A stretch of DNA of 64,000 nt from Zygaena filipendulae (Eukaryota > Arthropoda > Insecta > Lepidoptera > Zygaenidae), in assembly GCA_907165275.2 (NCBI GenBank), contig OU015662.1:1805501-1869500 (forward strand). Reading direction: 5' to 3'. The notes beneath the pieces are model-generated. The model was not told where the DNA came from and did not search any database. It saw nothing but the letters and a program-made list of their open reading frames with translations. The translations under genes and the position numbers were made by a program. Shown here one piece after another: positions 21,744 to 34,062 of this stretch (position 1 is its first letter; each line of letters begins with the position of its first letter).

Positions 21744-22157
21744 CCCCATTCCCACTTGTCGGGTGTCGGGTCCGGATTTCAATCGGATGCTTTAGTGACG
21801 GAACATTTTATATGGAGCTATTCACACTCGTCGGAGATAGATTTTGTGTCGTCGCCGACATTTCTTGTCGACAACACGACGAAATGCTTTTGCGAGCCCT
21901 CGACGCCCGGAAAAAAATCGTGTCGGATCTCGCTCGCCCAGGAGTTAGCATGGCGCTGTTCACACTTGTCGGATGTCGGGGCCGACGACCCCCTCCCCGC
22001 TACCCCTTGTTCCGCCCGGCGGCGCCCGTGCGTGCGTCGCGTCACTGCGATCGCGCGTTATAATTACACAGATCGCGGTGAGCAAGCAGAGTTGTTGTGT
22101 TAGCCCCCGCTTCGACCGATTAAAATCCGGATCCGACATCCGACAAGTGGGAACGGG
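21744..22157. mobile_element. TIR element with ~33-base ends
   Basis: The left end CCCATTCCCACTTGTCGGGT extends to GTCGGGTCCGGATTT; the right end is the mirror complement (AAATCCGGATCCGACATCCG then ACAAGTGGGAACGGG). A subterminal GTCGGATGTCGGGGCCGACG block repeats inside. GC-richer than its surroundings, so it generates chance open frames on both strands. Confidence 0.8.
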
Positions 22158-23177
22158 CTGTTAAGGCAGTGCAATATCGATAAATATATCTTGTTTTTTT
22201 TTTAACCGACCTCCAAAAAGGAGGAGGTTATGCATTCGGCTGTATGTATGTTTTTTTTTCAGTCGTATATACAGGTGTTACAGAAGAGTGTAGTATACGA
22301 TGAATGATTAGATAGTGGTATTTAGCCCAAAAGTCTTACTCGAAAATTCGTTACCAATTAAAAAAAATACATGTCGGCTCAATAGCGAGGTTGTGAACTG
22401 TTACAGGTGACGAATTCAAGATCGTCCATAAATAATAAGTTACGAGTTCACGACCTTTAGATACGACTACACCTTTTTGTAACACGCGCGGGCGCTAGGG
22501 AGTAGGGACTCGAAAAATTTATCGAATAAATCCGACTAGAGCGTTGAGAAGGTTAGTGGAAACAGCTTTTTCAACAACAAAAAATAAATAAACAATTAAC
22601 AAAAAAAAATTATTTATTACTATAAAATTCTGTTCTTTTGCTTGTTTTACTTGTTTAGTTTATGTTTTGTTTTGCTTTTTAAAAACGATCGATTTGATAA
22701 TCTTTGTATGTATTCAAAGTTGTTTGTATGTAATTGAAGCTTTATATTAATAGATTATATATAATTTCAGTATCCCTTATTATAATTTATGTAAAGTAAT
22801 CTAAGTATGTAAATAATGTATAATATTAGGTATAACTAGTTTGACGCACTTTAACTATCAAAGTCCAAATGATTTTTTTATTTGGTTAAAAGAAGGCTGT
22901 TATAAAGTTATCGGAATTTATTATAAAACCAGTTTGAATGTTACTTTGATCTGAGATATTGTTTTTTTTTTTTCAATGCGACAAAGTGTATTATGAATTT
23001 CAATTTTTACAATCTTATGCGACTTATCTAAATATCTTTACCACAATTAAAGTGCGACAAAAGGGTAATCTGTCTGTACGTGGAAGATTTGTAAAAGAAA
23101 ATAATTCGAGGTATCTTGATGCGACTACTGGACATCATGATTGATGTGGTAGTGGTGCTCATCACTAACCTAAGTCA
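22158..23177. other. Intergenic, with a common lepidopteran repeat start
   Basis: Begins with AACCGACCTCCAAAAAGGAG and GGTTATGCATTCGGCTGTAT, a familiar dispersed lepidopteran repeat, then AT-rich sequence with no supported gene. Confidence 0.4.
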
Positions 23178-23366
23178 GCCCCCCTAGCCAAGTTGACATT
23201 CTACTATCGTTAACCCATAGAAAACTATGGAACAGAGTCGTCATGTCATGTGATCGTGCAAAACTAGAGTTTTGATTTGATGATTTTACGGTGAGCAAAT
23301 GACATGACGATTCGTTATTTAGTTTTCTATATACGTTAACGATTGTGTCAATTTGTCTAGGGGGGC
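23178..23366. mobile_element. Palindromic MITE family D, copy 1
   Basis: Ends GCCCCCCTAGCCAAGTTGAC and the complement of CAATTTGTCTAGGGGGGC; pairing extends about 48 bases through CGTTAAC. It sits directly on the 5' side of a SINE body, which has lost its own 5' part. A relative lies at 36035-36165. Confidence 0.7.
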
Positions 23367-23590
23367 AGATGAGTCGCGGGTTCGATTCCCGCATCGAGGT
23401 AAATATTTATATCATTATATTATGTACATTTGTGTTTACCTTGAGTTCTGGATGCTAAGTACTGTATTTACAACAAAATAAATATGAGTATTATATCAGT
23501 TGCCTGGTACCCATAGTACGATATCTGCTCAGTTTGGGACCAGGTAGTGCTGTGTAATATGTAAGTATTATTTATTTATTATTATGTTGT
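23367..23590 (+). mobile_element. tRNA-derived SINE (5'-truncated)
   Basis: Pol III B-box GGTTCGATTCC at 23379-23389 followed by GCATCGAGG, a body with TTGCCTGGTACCCATAGTAC and GACCAGGTAGTGCTG, and an ATT-rich tail. No A-box remains, so it is not a functional tRNA. Confidence 0.75.
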
Positions 23591-26500
23591 ATTATTATTA
23601 TACTGTGGTTAAACGAGACACATAAATATGCCCACGATAATTTTTCACTCGCATGTAACTATTAATAAGAATCGAAAGTAGGTACCTATATAAAAAAAAA
23701 AAAAAGTGTAATTCACTACGAAAATTTTGTAAAAAACACTGGTTTACGTGAAAATTTGCTTTGTTTTTTTTTATATTTGGGACGATAATCGAATAATGAA
23801 TAACCAACCTTTCTTCTAAATATATTTCTCGTTTAACCTACCATCCTGTTTACTGCAATTCATAAAAATAAACTTAGTATTTCTCGTCTGCCAGAGAACT
23901 GTATCAATTGTATGTAAGATAGTACGCGCGTCACTCCAGAACTAGCACGGAATTAAAGCAAGTTATCCAGTCCTGTCATGAAACATTTATTCCTTAAAAA
24001 ATACCTTCCTTAGTTGGTTTGTCTTGATTATTTCTAGTCCAAAAGATTTCCAAGCTAAAAAGAAGAAAAAAGCAACATTTCTATTGATAACAGAGTTCTG
24101 GCTATACGCAAATTTCAGGGGCCTTATGTGTGATCGATTATAATTTTTATGACATTCCTTATTCCGTATTCATTATTTAAAAATAAAAACGGCTGAAACA
24201 AAATAAATTCATTTAGTATATTTGTCCTTGGTAAGTGTTCAGTAGTTAAAATTTTATTATTAAGTATAGCTTGTTTAAAATTAATTATGTACTTTTTGGC
24301 TTTAATGTAACATAAAATAAGGAAAAATATGTTTGTATGCGGGAACGTTCTGTTAACTGACTTCACTTTAAGCGATATGAATATCGAATAACCGGTGGAC
24401 GTTAAAACTTGACACTCGTACTTGCACTTGTATTGGCACTAGAAAATGACCCAACATTTCATGTACCCAGGCATACTCGCAGGAGTTTCGTTTATTCGAG
24501 CGCATAATTCAGAGAAATAAGATTAAATTTTGATTGTGCATACAATGAAAACTCGACTTTACTTACGACTCGTGTCGTGTTGTTTTTGTGTTGTACTTTG
24601 CACTAGAGTTGAACCGTTTTTCGCGCGTTGCTTTTTTTTTTTAGTGTATTTTATCGAAGAATAATAGTGTTAAAATTACATCATAAAATAATGAAACACA
24701 CACCTACTTAGTGTGCACCGAATAGTAAAATATAGACTGGAATATAAATCGAATTTCCGAAAGAGTACTTATATTTTTCTACCAGAATGTGTGCTTAATC
24801 TATTTTATGGTTTTTGAATAGTTGGGAATTTTATAAATTTGTGGGTCTACAACGGGTATGGGAAGAGGAAATTGTTTAATATTATGAAGCGACTTGTACC
24901 GAAAATTAATACCGGGAAAAAGACCATTGTGGCAAAAAAATTATTAGTGTTTAGCACACTACATAATGTTGAATCATTAGTATTAGCATTATTTCTCCTT
25001 AACTACCGGAGGCCGGTGGCAGTGCTGGTGTGTGGTCTTTTGATTTGATGTAATAAAAAATAAAGTCTACAATAATTTTCCTCAGCTCAACAAATTGTTG
25101 ATGTCTCAACAACAGAATATTGCTTTTAAATAGTTTTGCATTGGAATTTCAGTCGAATCGGAAAAAGTATTTTTTATTTGATGCGAGTCGCTCTACCGTC
25201 TGGGAGAGTGACCCGATGGTTCTTGAGAGTAAACTCATAGTATGACGATTTCACCGGATCGTTACTTTGCAAAATAACGCAATTTTTGTGTAATGCCAAA
25301 AATACCATTTTTGGTCACAGTTCTAACCTGAAATAGCGTGACGGGATGCTCGCGAAAACAACACAGCCTCATTTTCTGTCCTCGGAATCGTTTCGTTCGA
25401 ATTTTCCGGTGATTATATACTAGGCCGTACATAAATAAAGTTTGAGCACAACCGCATAGTGTGAAAATTAAGACGAAATAACAAATTGACAAGTTACTGT
25501 TTTCTTGATGAGACATCTTCACGCCTTCGTCAATGCAAGGTAAACAGGGATACATCCAACGTACACTGAAAATTGACAAGCAACACCTACTTACGTTTCA
25601 TTATTTTTTTAAGATTAAATTGTAGAATAATATAAATAATGATAATAAAAAAAAATGTTTTTTTTTTTGTGTTTCTTTTTTTTATTTGTACATATAATGA
25701 TTTTGTATATCATTATATTTTAATGTAAAATAATGCATTTTGTCATATTGTAAAGTTTTGAAAGGATAGTTTGCAATGATTGTATAGTGATTTAGTATTG
25801 TTAAAAATGAATGTAAAAATAAAATGTTAAGAAGCCAAAGTCTTCTGTTTGTTAAAGTTAAGCGTAGGCATAGTTTTATAAAGACAACTTGCAAAGTTGC
25901 GTTAAGACGTGTAAGTATACTAAAAAAAATAAAATAAAAAGAATAATTCACGATTTATTTATTGGTTTTATTCGTAAATATGAAAATCACACCCTGACAG
26001 TAAATTAAAATAAATTTTTCATTACTCATACTCTGAAAGTAAGTCTGAAGTTGCCTGAGAAGTGGGTTGAAAGTAACACTTTTCAGCCCTAGGGAGAATC
26101 GCTTTCAACTGACAGCTGGATACTGCAGAAACTCAAGTTTTTTTTTTATGTCATAGTCATATACTGGCCAGTAGCACACCTAATGGTTGATTTATGTAAA
26201 ATAAAATTCACTCATTTTTTTCTTTAGCTAATTCCTATTTTTATTTTGAATTTCCTTGCATTCGTAATGAAAAGCACAGTGTTATCCTCGGGAGAAAGAT
26301 TTATTTAGCCCCGAGACAGGGTTTGGCGCCCGAGCATAGCGAGGGCGCCAATAGATCGAGTTACTTTCACCCCTAGGATAACAATGTACTATTGTGTATG
26401 TTGAATTCTCAACGAACGCAAATACCACGGCCACAGATAATATAATTCTATACTACTACCACGGGCCACGGCTATACGGGCTGGTAGGTCCTACGGAATT

Positions 26501-26768
26501 TTTTGGCCGTGGACCCACTAAATGTCATAGCGCTGGCAGTGGGTCCATGGGTAAAATTCTATCCAAACATGGTCTACTGGATATAATTACAGAAATAAGA
26601 ATAAAGCTAATCCTTAGATTTATGACAAAAAAATGAAACAAAACATAAAAAAAACAAATATCAAAAATTAGGTTCCATCATTCTATGTACCTATTAAATG
26701 TTACACATATTGTCATCGTGCACTTTATCGCAATAGGTCCACTCCCGTCGTTACTAGGGAACCGATCA
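23591..26768. other. Gene-poor AT-rich stretch
   Basis: Apart from the candidate exon at 25328-25565 I can support no gene. Around 26050-26390 the blocks TTGAAAGTAACACTTTTCAG and CGAGTTACTTTCACCCCTAG are partly inverted copies of each other, which suggests a decayed element. Confidence 0.35.
25328..25565 (-). CDS. Candidate unrecognised coding exon
   Basis: Seen on the minus strand: an acceptor (CTTGTCAATTTTCAG) ending at 25566, 238 open bases, then a CAG/GTTAGA donor at 25328/25327. The frame (79 codons) contains a possible start MSHQENSNLS followed by a hydrophobic stretch ICYFVLIFTLCGCA, which would fit a signal peptide or membrane segment, then a basic region (HRKIRTKRFRGQK) and ends HPVTLFQ. 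I do not recognise the family and found no partner exons. It could be a chance frame or part of a non-coding RNA. Confidence 0.2.
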
Positions 26769-27102
26769 ACTACCTTCATCAATCTCATATAAAAAGTAGA
26801 TACACAATCAGCGTCAAAAAATGTCCTCATGAAATGAGCGCCCACTTGAACATTTGGATGCGCTTTTAAATCAGCCGTATAGTATTTATTACGTTTTCAC
26901 CTAATGCTTTAGGTACAATTGTAGTAAAAAAATAGCATAAATATATTGTGTTCATAACATTGAACACAAATTTACTTACATATTACAAATCAATATAACC
27001 ACAGCTGACTATATATAACTATGTAAACACGACTGTGGACAGTTTTTAAGTGAACTTTTGTATAGGACTGTATCTACTTTTTATATGAGATCGATGACTA
27101 TC
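26769..27102. mobile_element. TIR element (MITE)
   Basis: The block ATCTCATATAAAAAGTAGAT near 26792 is matched by its complement near 27072-27092, within inverted ends of about 36 bases. The interior is AT-rich and non-coding. Confidence 0.7.
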
Positions 27103-27719
27103 TTGTATTTTATATTATGTAAATTACGCGGGACTTGAACGCGATGTTTTTTATTACCTTCTTTGCCTGACGTTTCGGCTGAGTTGCATCACGCCGTGGT
27201 CACAGGCTGACTAAAGCATCTTGTATTTGTCATTTACATATCTTGTATTTATTGAAACTTGAGTTTTGTTCAAAATGAGCAAACCTACTTGGTCAGAAAA
27301 CCCTACGGAACGGGTCCATAGGTTTCCCCAAAAAGTACCAGGGTCGCAGAACAACGATGGCCTTGAAAAAGAGGATTAAAAAAAATGCCTACTGAATTCA
27401 GTAAGTAATAGATTTAGAAATTTTGGCAGATTTATCAGCGTGGCGTGCGAGTCTTTGTCATGTATATTAAAGTAGGTACCTACCTAGTTATTCGTCATTT
27501 CGTCGATAAATGATTTGTGACCTAAGCATTGTTTGCAGGTCGCTATAAAAAAATCAAATAACATCCATTAACTAAGCCAATTTTTTATTGTTTTGTTAAA
27601 AACTTATAATAATTTTAATGTACAAAATTTAATAGTTCTGTGGAAATGGCCAAATTCAAAATAAAAATCTGTTTTTTCTTGTTGATAACTTTCGTTTAAT
27701 AAAACACTTATACTTGTCA

Positions 27720-28010
27720 ACCAAATTTTGGTTTTTAACCTGTCTTGTAGCTTAATAAAAAATATTGGACACGTATTTTTTAATTTTCTACAAAATGAAA
27801 AAAGCATGGGAGATACATTAAGTCGAAATGTTGCGTTACGTCACGCCGTGCTACAGTTTATACGTTAAGAGCCCCACTCCCACTCCTAAACTTTAATGCG
27901 TTTTATCTTAGTATTTTTTCAATAATTTGCAAAAGCAAAAAATAGGTGTCTATTATTTTTTTATTATCTAACTGACGGACTAAATAGAATTTTGATTTTT
28001 ATACACCGGA
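27720..28010. mobile_element. MITE family A, copy 2
   Basis: AATATTGGACACGTATTTTT near the left end and the complement of the same block at the right (GGTGTCTATTATTTTTTTAT then CTAACTGACGGACTAAATAG). Carries TTACGTCACGCCGTG inside, in the place of the TGACGTCA site of copy 1. Confidence 0.65.
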
Positions 28011-28891
28011 AAGTACCCTATTCTAAAATAGCCTTCTTGCCACCAGATTCTTTCTTGCAGTCAAAAGTTCTGCTTTCATAACCTACACTGCGCGTTAAAT
28101 CCAATCCGGTAAAGCTGTACAGTGTAGTTCTTATAAGTACATTCAATTAAAAAAATTCTTTAAAATTAACAATCAAAAATATTATCTAGTCCTACTCTAC
28201 ACAATAATATTACAATACCTGCTTATCTATATTTTTCATGGCACTAAAACTAATACACCGTGCCATTTTATTCGTTCAGATGAAAGTTTGCGATGTCCGT
28301 CGGTCAATATTGGGAAAATTCGGAGATCTTTCTCCTTCACCAGCCATATTTATTTTATCGAGTGGTGTTTTGTCATACAAAAGTTAAATTTTTCGTGAAT
28401 ACGTGACATGAAGATAGTTCCTTGTGAACTCGGCTAAGGGGGTTGATTAAAATTGGAAGCGAGTAGATTTTATCATCTTAATAAGTCACGAGAAATTCAA
28501 ATAATGATTATAATAATATATACAATACTTTACAAGCACTTCATTCAAATTGTATTGTCATTAAACGAATGAGATGGCACGGCGTAAAAATAACAACTGG
28601 CATGTCTTAGTAACCAAATTATATAATTATAATACTGCAAAAACAATATGGTGCAACGTACACAGCCTTACTAATGTCATATTCAATCTAAATGCTTTGA
28701 GGAATGTCATATTTACTGCTAAGCACACTACACTAAATACGTATCTATAATTATTACTACAGCTGCAAAGTTTAACAATCTTAACATACGATAATATGAT
28801 CTTATCACTACTAAACAACCAACATTTATGAAAGCCAGTTAATGCAGGCCAGTTTCACATTTAACTACACAGTTAAGACTAACCGACACTT

Positions 28892-29127
28892 ACCGCCGCA
28901 CTCAGAGTCGACTTTAATGATTAATTAGTTAAGTATAGATTTTTTAAAAAAAACTGCTGCAACTGCTTTAACAAATTAATGTTAATTGGCATGGTTAATT
29001 GGCAAGTTATATCTCATTAAATGCGAATTAACATTAATTTACTGAACGTCTCTGATTGCGGCAGTTTTGATTTAAAAATCTATACTTAACTAAGAAATCA
29101 TTAAAGTCGACTCTGAGTGCGGCCGTA
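28892..29127. mobile_element. MITE family E, copy 1
   Basis: Inverted ends of about 48 bases: CGCACTCAGAGTCGACTTTA at the left and its complement near 29098-29119, both followed inward by TTAAGTATAGATTTTT or its complement. Further copies at 29439-29600 and 32621-32768. Confidence 0.8.
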
Positions 29128-29438
29128 ATAGCATTAAAATTAATGAATATCTTATTTATATTATAACATAGCAGTTGGAATAATATTAAGCCTTTGTCAT
29201 ATCCTATTGCTATTTGCTTACTTATCACTTGAGAATAAACAGAAACTGAAAACAAGGTGTTTACCACCATCTTAGTGTTATTTTAAAATTACATAGAAAT
29301 TTCGACCTTGCACACTGTACATAAAGTCAAAATCGCAATAAACATAATTTTGAGGTATGATTATAATAAAACTTAAAGCCATTACAAGGGTCAAACTAAC
29401 TCATTATGAGAACATCATTATTATCTTCTAAGCCCTAA

Positions 29439-29600
29439 CGGCCGCACTTAAAGTCGTTTTAATGATTACTTAATTTTAAGTAAAGATTTAGCTAAATTTA
29501 ACTTTATTAGTCAAATGCCAATATTAACATTAATTAATGTCTCTGATTTAAAAATCTTTACTTAACATTAAGTAATCATTAAAAAGAAGTTGACCGAAGA
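29439..29600. mobile_element. MITE family E, copy 2 (shorter)
   Basis: GGCCGCACTTAAAGTCGTTT at the left and, inward at both ends, the mirrored AATGATTACTTAATTTTAAG / CTTAACATTAAGTAATCATT blocks. The right end is degraded. Confidence 0.65.
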
Positions 29601-29929
29601 GGACATGAAATAGGGTAAATACAATTTTTTATGATAATTCTGCAGCATTTGACTTGGTGTCAAAAAGTATAAACAAACTGTGCTAAAACAGCCACATTAA
29701 GAGTTGATCAATTAAAAAAAATAATATACATATTATGATTTATGTTGTAATACTGCAGAGTAATAAAAAAAATAAAATTCTCCTACAGTACAATCAGCAG
29801 CAGAATTATGTCCACATTTGTCAGTTTGAAATGTATTACTATTGCAATAAGATTCAATGTATGTCTGTCAAAAGATTTTACATATTATCTCTAGGTTGAC
29901 GCCTAGATTTTCGCGCGCAAAACTAAGAC

Positions 29930-30172
29930 GCACAAAAACATCCACAAACCTAACGAAAAGTATTGAACGCCATTCGGCTACGTTTTCTAACAATGAGTAA
30001 TTGTTTCCAAAATTCACATTTTTGGGAATACTGTGGAAAATATACTTGGGATGCCAGCAAAAGAAATTTTTGGAAAGTTAGAGCAAATACTTTTACTTCT
30101 CTATCAACCATGGCGCGCCTGCCCCGCGCTTACATGTCCTCTCTAGTTAATTTATTTTCTCTGTAGTCAGAA
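29930..30172. repeat. Dispersed repeat shared with 55385-55590
   Basis: Shares a GGGAATACTGTGGAAAATAT block, CATGGCGCGCCTGCC and CATGTCCTCTCTAGTTAATT then TATTTTCTCTGT with the second copy. No coding; type unknown. Confidence 0.6.
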
Positions 30173-30325
30173 CCAAAGAATGTAGATTATTTATAGAAGC
30201 GACACTGTCCGCCGTCTCCCACCAAATTCATGCCTCCTCATACCCCGCGAAAATGACCTTGGTATTCACTGACAGCTGACAGTTACTGTCAGCTCGCTGT
30301 CAACCTTACGATACGCACAACACGC

Positions 30326-30703
30326 GTACAGTCAACAGCTAAAGTAGATGATTAAAATCAGAAATTAAATACTAATTTGAACGGAGTTCGCGTCAGAACT
30401 GTGTGGCGTCGAAGTGATTCATTAATTATACCAAACATTTACTATTAGTACAGCTGCCATATATTCGTGGTCAGTTTTGACTCCAAAAGTTATAAACTCA
30501 ATTTGCATCAGAACTAAGAATTAAAATTTATATATTTTTTTATTAATCTACAAGACGGACTAAAAAATAAAAATTAGTCAACATGCCCATTTATAATCAC
30601 ATACTTTTGAATCACTTCGACGCCACACAGTTCTGACGCGAACTCCGTTCAAATTAGTATTGAATTTCTGATCTTGATCATCTACTTTAGCTGTTGACTG
30701 TAC
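30326..30703. mobile_element. Foldback element with ~95-base inverted arms, likely in the LIM gene 3' UTR
   Basis: The left arm GTACAGTCAACAGCTAAAGT continues through GAACGGAGTTCGCGTCAGAA and CGTCGAAGTGATTCA; the right arm is its near-perfect complement. Between them is a piece of MITE family A (CTACAAGACGGACTAAAAAA). It begins 131 bases past the LIM gene stop (minus strand) and contains the first AATAAA (30544-30539) downstream of that stop. Confidence 0.8.
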
Positions 30704-30833
30704 ACGCCGGCGTTGAAGAACTACATGTGGGAAAGTACTTGAATCAGTTCATTCGTATGGAGTGTCACCGGGCTGGTCAGATAACAACTGTGAGCTCACC
30801 GACGGCGCGCGGCGTCGTCCGGTCGGGTGCCGT

Positions 30834-33638
30834 TCACTCGATATTCCTGGAGAGGGCCTGTATGCGCGCCGCGTTGCACTCGCGGCAGTAGAGGTGGTCG
30901 TCGAGCGGGTAGCAGCCGCGGCCCTCGCGGCGCGAGCACAGCGACGCGCCGCAGTCCTCGCACGCGTAGCACGCCACGTGGAAGCTCTTGTCGAGCGCCA
31001 CGATGCGCACCGTCTCCTCGGCGCCCCCCTCCGGGACTATGGGGTCGGCACACCGCGCGCACCGGGGCGCGTACCTGCACGCGAGCGCATTCATTTTAGT
31101 ACGGAAAACAGACTACTATTATACATATGGACGTAGATAAGCGTGTTAACCCACACTGGAGGAAATTTGAGTAAATAGTGTTTTATAATTATATTTTTTT
31201 TTATCCACATCACAACACACAGATCTACTTGATCCCACAGTAAGCTATTATTAGCTTGTGTCGTGGAAACCAAGCAAACGTGGTATAATTACATAGAATT
31301 ACTTATATGTATATTATACTATAGATATATAAACACACCCAGACTGGAAAATGGAACCCTGTGTTCATCACACAAAGTCCACCCCCACCGGGAACCGAAC
31401 CCGGAACCCCTTGATTAGCGTGTAGACATTGTGATCTCTGCGCCAATCGGGTCGTCATTTTTTATGTTCAAAATTTTGTTACATATTTAAACAATGTATT
31501 AAGGTAAACACATAATTAAAAAACGTTCTGTAACTCTCAATAAATCCTTCTGAATTAATAACTAAATTTTGTGGGTTAACATGTTATTGCTTATCTGCGT
31601 CCATATACCCGTACTTATATACTTATCTATATGTACGATGTTATCAAGAGAGTTTGTAATGTCTCAAAAGCGACTAAAATAATTTGAATAATTCTTTCAC
31701 TAATATAAAGTTATATTATACATTGTTACATTGTTCTCGAGTGACATAGGATACTTTTTATCCTGGAATTCCCATTGGAACTCTGAAATTGATGTGAATG
31801 ACATCATGGGGGATCAACTGGTATATGATATGATTAGGCAGAAAACCTATTGAGATTGGGCTTATCAACTAAATTATTAATCACTTGGACCATGATATCT
31901 AGTTATTTATTTATTTTTTTCTCCTTTTTATTAAGCAAGGGATCGGTCCAAGGACAATAAGCAGCTGTTTTACCTTTTGTGAAAATCTTCAATACAGTGT
32001 ATGCGGTTCACAGCATCCACAGTGAATGGTATGCCATCAAGACTCTTTTGACAGACCACACAAGTAAAACACCTCGGGTGGTAGGGCTTTCCGGTTGCCC
32101 GGAGGATGCGGTCCAGGATGGGATCGCCACAAACACAGCACTTCTCTAGTGTATCCAGATAATCAGTCTCGCACAGCGCTTTTCCTTGTACAGCATAAAA
32201 TGGACGACCCTGACAAAAAAAAAATCTATTAATCGTTGACTACACCTATTTAATATTCACTGAACATTAAAGGGTAAAGTTTACTACATATTATTGTTCT
32301 CCAAAATATCAATAAAAACTGATATGAAAAGCAGATATCAATTTGTGGCAAAAATGTCATTTATCATTTTGATTTGTTCAGAACCCTAAACTAAAAAAAC
32401 TTATTTACTTAGAGGTCAGTTAGTATATCAGATTCAAAACTGCATTTTTTTTGCAACTGCCTTTAAACCTAAATTTTAAGGCGGCTCAATTCCAAGGTGG
32501 TGTTTATCCCCTAACAAGTAGGTTGTTGTTGTTGTGGAAAAAATAAAGAGAACAATAAATTTCATTTCATCCACCTGGTAGAACAAAAGAAAACAGTCGC
32601 TTATTTTTAAATCACTCTATCAGGTTCACTCAGAGTCATTTTAATTATTACTAAATTTTAAGTGAAGATTTTAATAATAAAACTGACACACGTATCTGAG
32701 TGCGCCAGTTTTTTTAAAATCTTTACTTAAAATTAAGTAATCATTAAAAGGACTCTGAGTATGGCTGTATAGCCTTTAATTTTCAGGGGGAAAAACTGTA
32801 GTAGGGGACACGGAGGATGACAACAAATTTTGATGCCTGGGAGGGAATGGTAAGAAACATAAATCACCTGTAAATTTATACCACACTGCTGGCAACAGAA
32901 GCACTTGATGTGATAAATCCTTTCCATAGCTGTGCATCCTGTTGTCTCACCCATTATCTTCTTGCCACACCTGTAGCAGTTGCCACAGTAGAGCTCCTCT
33001 GGCTCCGAAGCAGCCTCCGAAGTTGGCCCTACATAACCACCATACAGAGAAGTGCCCGAAAGCTGGCTGCATGGTCTAGGGTTAATGGGTTCATACAGCG
33101 ACTCATATGTAGAGGATGCTTGTGAGCCACCATAAGTCGAAAAGTCTTGGGCATTAACAGAAGCCGATGAAGGTGGATACGCGCAGCCCCGGCGCCGCAG
33201 TTCACTGTAGTTCGACTGCGCACCCAAATCTGTTACTCTTGACACTTCAGACCTCGTCTCCCCGTAAATGCTGTCTGGTCTGACCCGTTGCATTGGAATG
33301 TTGGAGTAGACATGATTAGTGCCGCCTGGTGGCAACAAGTTGCTGTATAACAGCACATCGCCGCTCCTAGCTCGCGAAGTATTCCTGACTATACAACTTT
33401 TCACAGGCACTAAATTGGAGTAAGTCGAGCTTGACCGACTGCCGTACTCTAATCGTGAGGAGTATGACGGCTCGCACGCCGATTTCACGGTGCAACTCTG
33501 CGGTATTTGAGGGAGCGGTGGTTTGTTTTTTTTTGGAGGGACTATTGGTTTCTTCGCTTTGATATCGTCTTGTAGTTTGGCATCTAACTCGTTCGCGTAA
33601 ATCCTAAGATCAGCAAGTTGTTTGTCTAACGTATTCAT
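30834..33638 (-). CDS. Zyx: Zyxin/LPP/TRIP6-family triple LIM-domain protein
   Basis: Exons on the minus strand: 33638-32868, 32209-31974, 31074-30834; phases agree and give 415 residues. Seen: a ~215-residue N-terminus rich in Ser/Tyr/Pro with VPPKKNKPPLPQIPQ near residues 33-47, then LIM1 from Cys221 (CYRCGKKI..YHIKCFCCQQC), LIM2 from ~281 (CCVCGDPILDRILRATGKPY) and LIM3 from ~341 (CARCADPIVPEGGAEE, then ALDKSFHVACYACEDCG). The strings RILRATGKPYHP, CFTCVVC and IPFTVDA are diagnostic of LIM2 in zyxin/LPP/TRIP6. Known: these proteins bind actin regulators at focal adhesions and junctions and can shuttle to the nucleus; in flies Zyx also acts in Hippo signalling. The N-terminus is shorter than vertebrate LPP, and only one Pro-rich motif is obvious. 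Intron 1 holds a family E MITE; the last intron holds a MITE carrying a SINE. Confidence 0.9.
31129..31602. mobile_element. MITE family C, copy 2, split by a SINE
   Basis: Left end GGACGTAGATAAGCGTGTTA; right end is the complement of ACATGTTATTGCTTATCTGC then GTCC. The interior is interrupted at about 31184-31454 by the SINE below. It lies in the last intron of the LIM gene. Confidence 0.75.
31184..31454 (-). mobile_element. tRNA-derived SINE, minus orientation
   Basis: On the minus strand the A-box-like TGGCGCAGAG (31445-31436) and B-box GGTTCGGTTCC (31401-31391) are spaced as in a tRNA-derived pol III promoter. A non-tRNA body with CACAGGGTTCCATTTTCCAG and an AT-rich tail follow. No cloverleaf closes properly, so it is not called a tRNA gene. 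Confidence 0.75.
32621..32768. mobile_element. MITE family E, copy 3 (LIM gene intron 1)
   Basis: CACTCAGAGTCATTTTAATT at the left and the complement of TTAAAAGGACTCTGAGT at the right. It lies 100 bases downstream of the exon 1 donor on the minus strand. Confidence 0.7.
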
Positions 33639-34062
33639 TATTAGTATTTAGTTACACAAATAACAGCAAACACATTTAATATTTCAACTCTAGAAAACTA
33701 AACTTTACATGCACTAAACTTTGACGCCCATTTTTAATTCAAAATTTAAAAAAATTTATATCCAATATTTATTTTCTTTCAATGTTGTGTTTTTTTATTG
33801 TATTATCTATGATTTACCCCTTACGAGGGAAGGCAAAGGAATCTAAGTCCGTACAGCCACTTCATGTGGTTTTTGTTTTTGTAACCCATTTTTGAAGACA
33901 ACTAGCAAAAAATACTGAGTGGATACAACCAAGTCAGACGTCTTTATTTTCTCAGTTTATGATGCGATTTGTTTATATTGATATGCGGATACATTTGCTA
34001 AAAATAACCTTGACACAGTCATTTACGCGAGAATAATATCTACTGGCTACTATTGCAAATTA

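Noticed and set aside
21587..22164. Frames of 63-158 codons on both strands
   Set aside because: Produced by a GC-rich element with inverted ends; repeated LVGCRG-type strings reflect its repeated termini.
23379..23389. B-box GGTTCGATTCC as a possible tRNA
   Set aside because: No A-box or acceptor stem; a typical SINE body follows.
24839..25048. 69-codon plus-strand frame with a hydrophobic end
   Set aside because: No splice or poly(A) context and no recognisable motif; base use like the non-coding flanks.
31391..31445. A- and B-box sequences suggesting a tRNA gene on the minus strand
   Set aside because: No proper cloverleaf with a paired acceptor stem, and the boxes lead into a SINE body and AT-rich tail inside a MITE.
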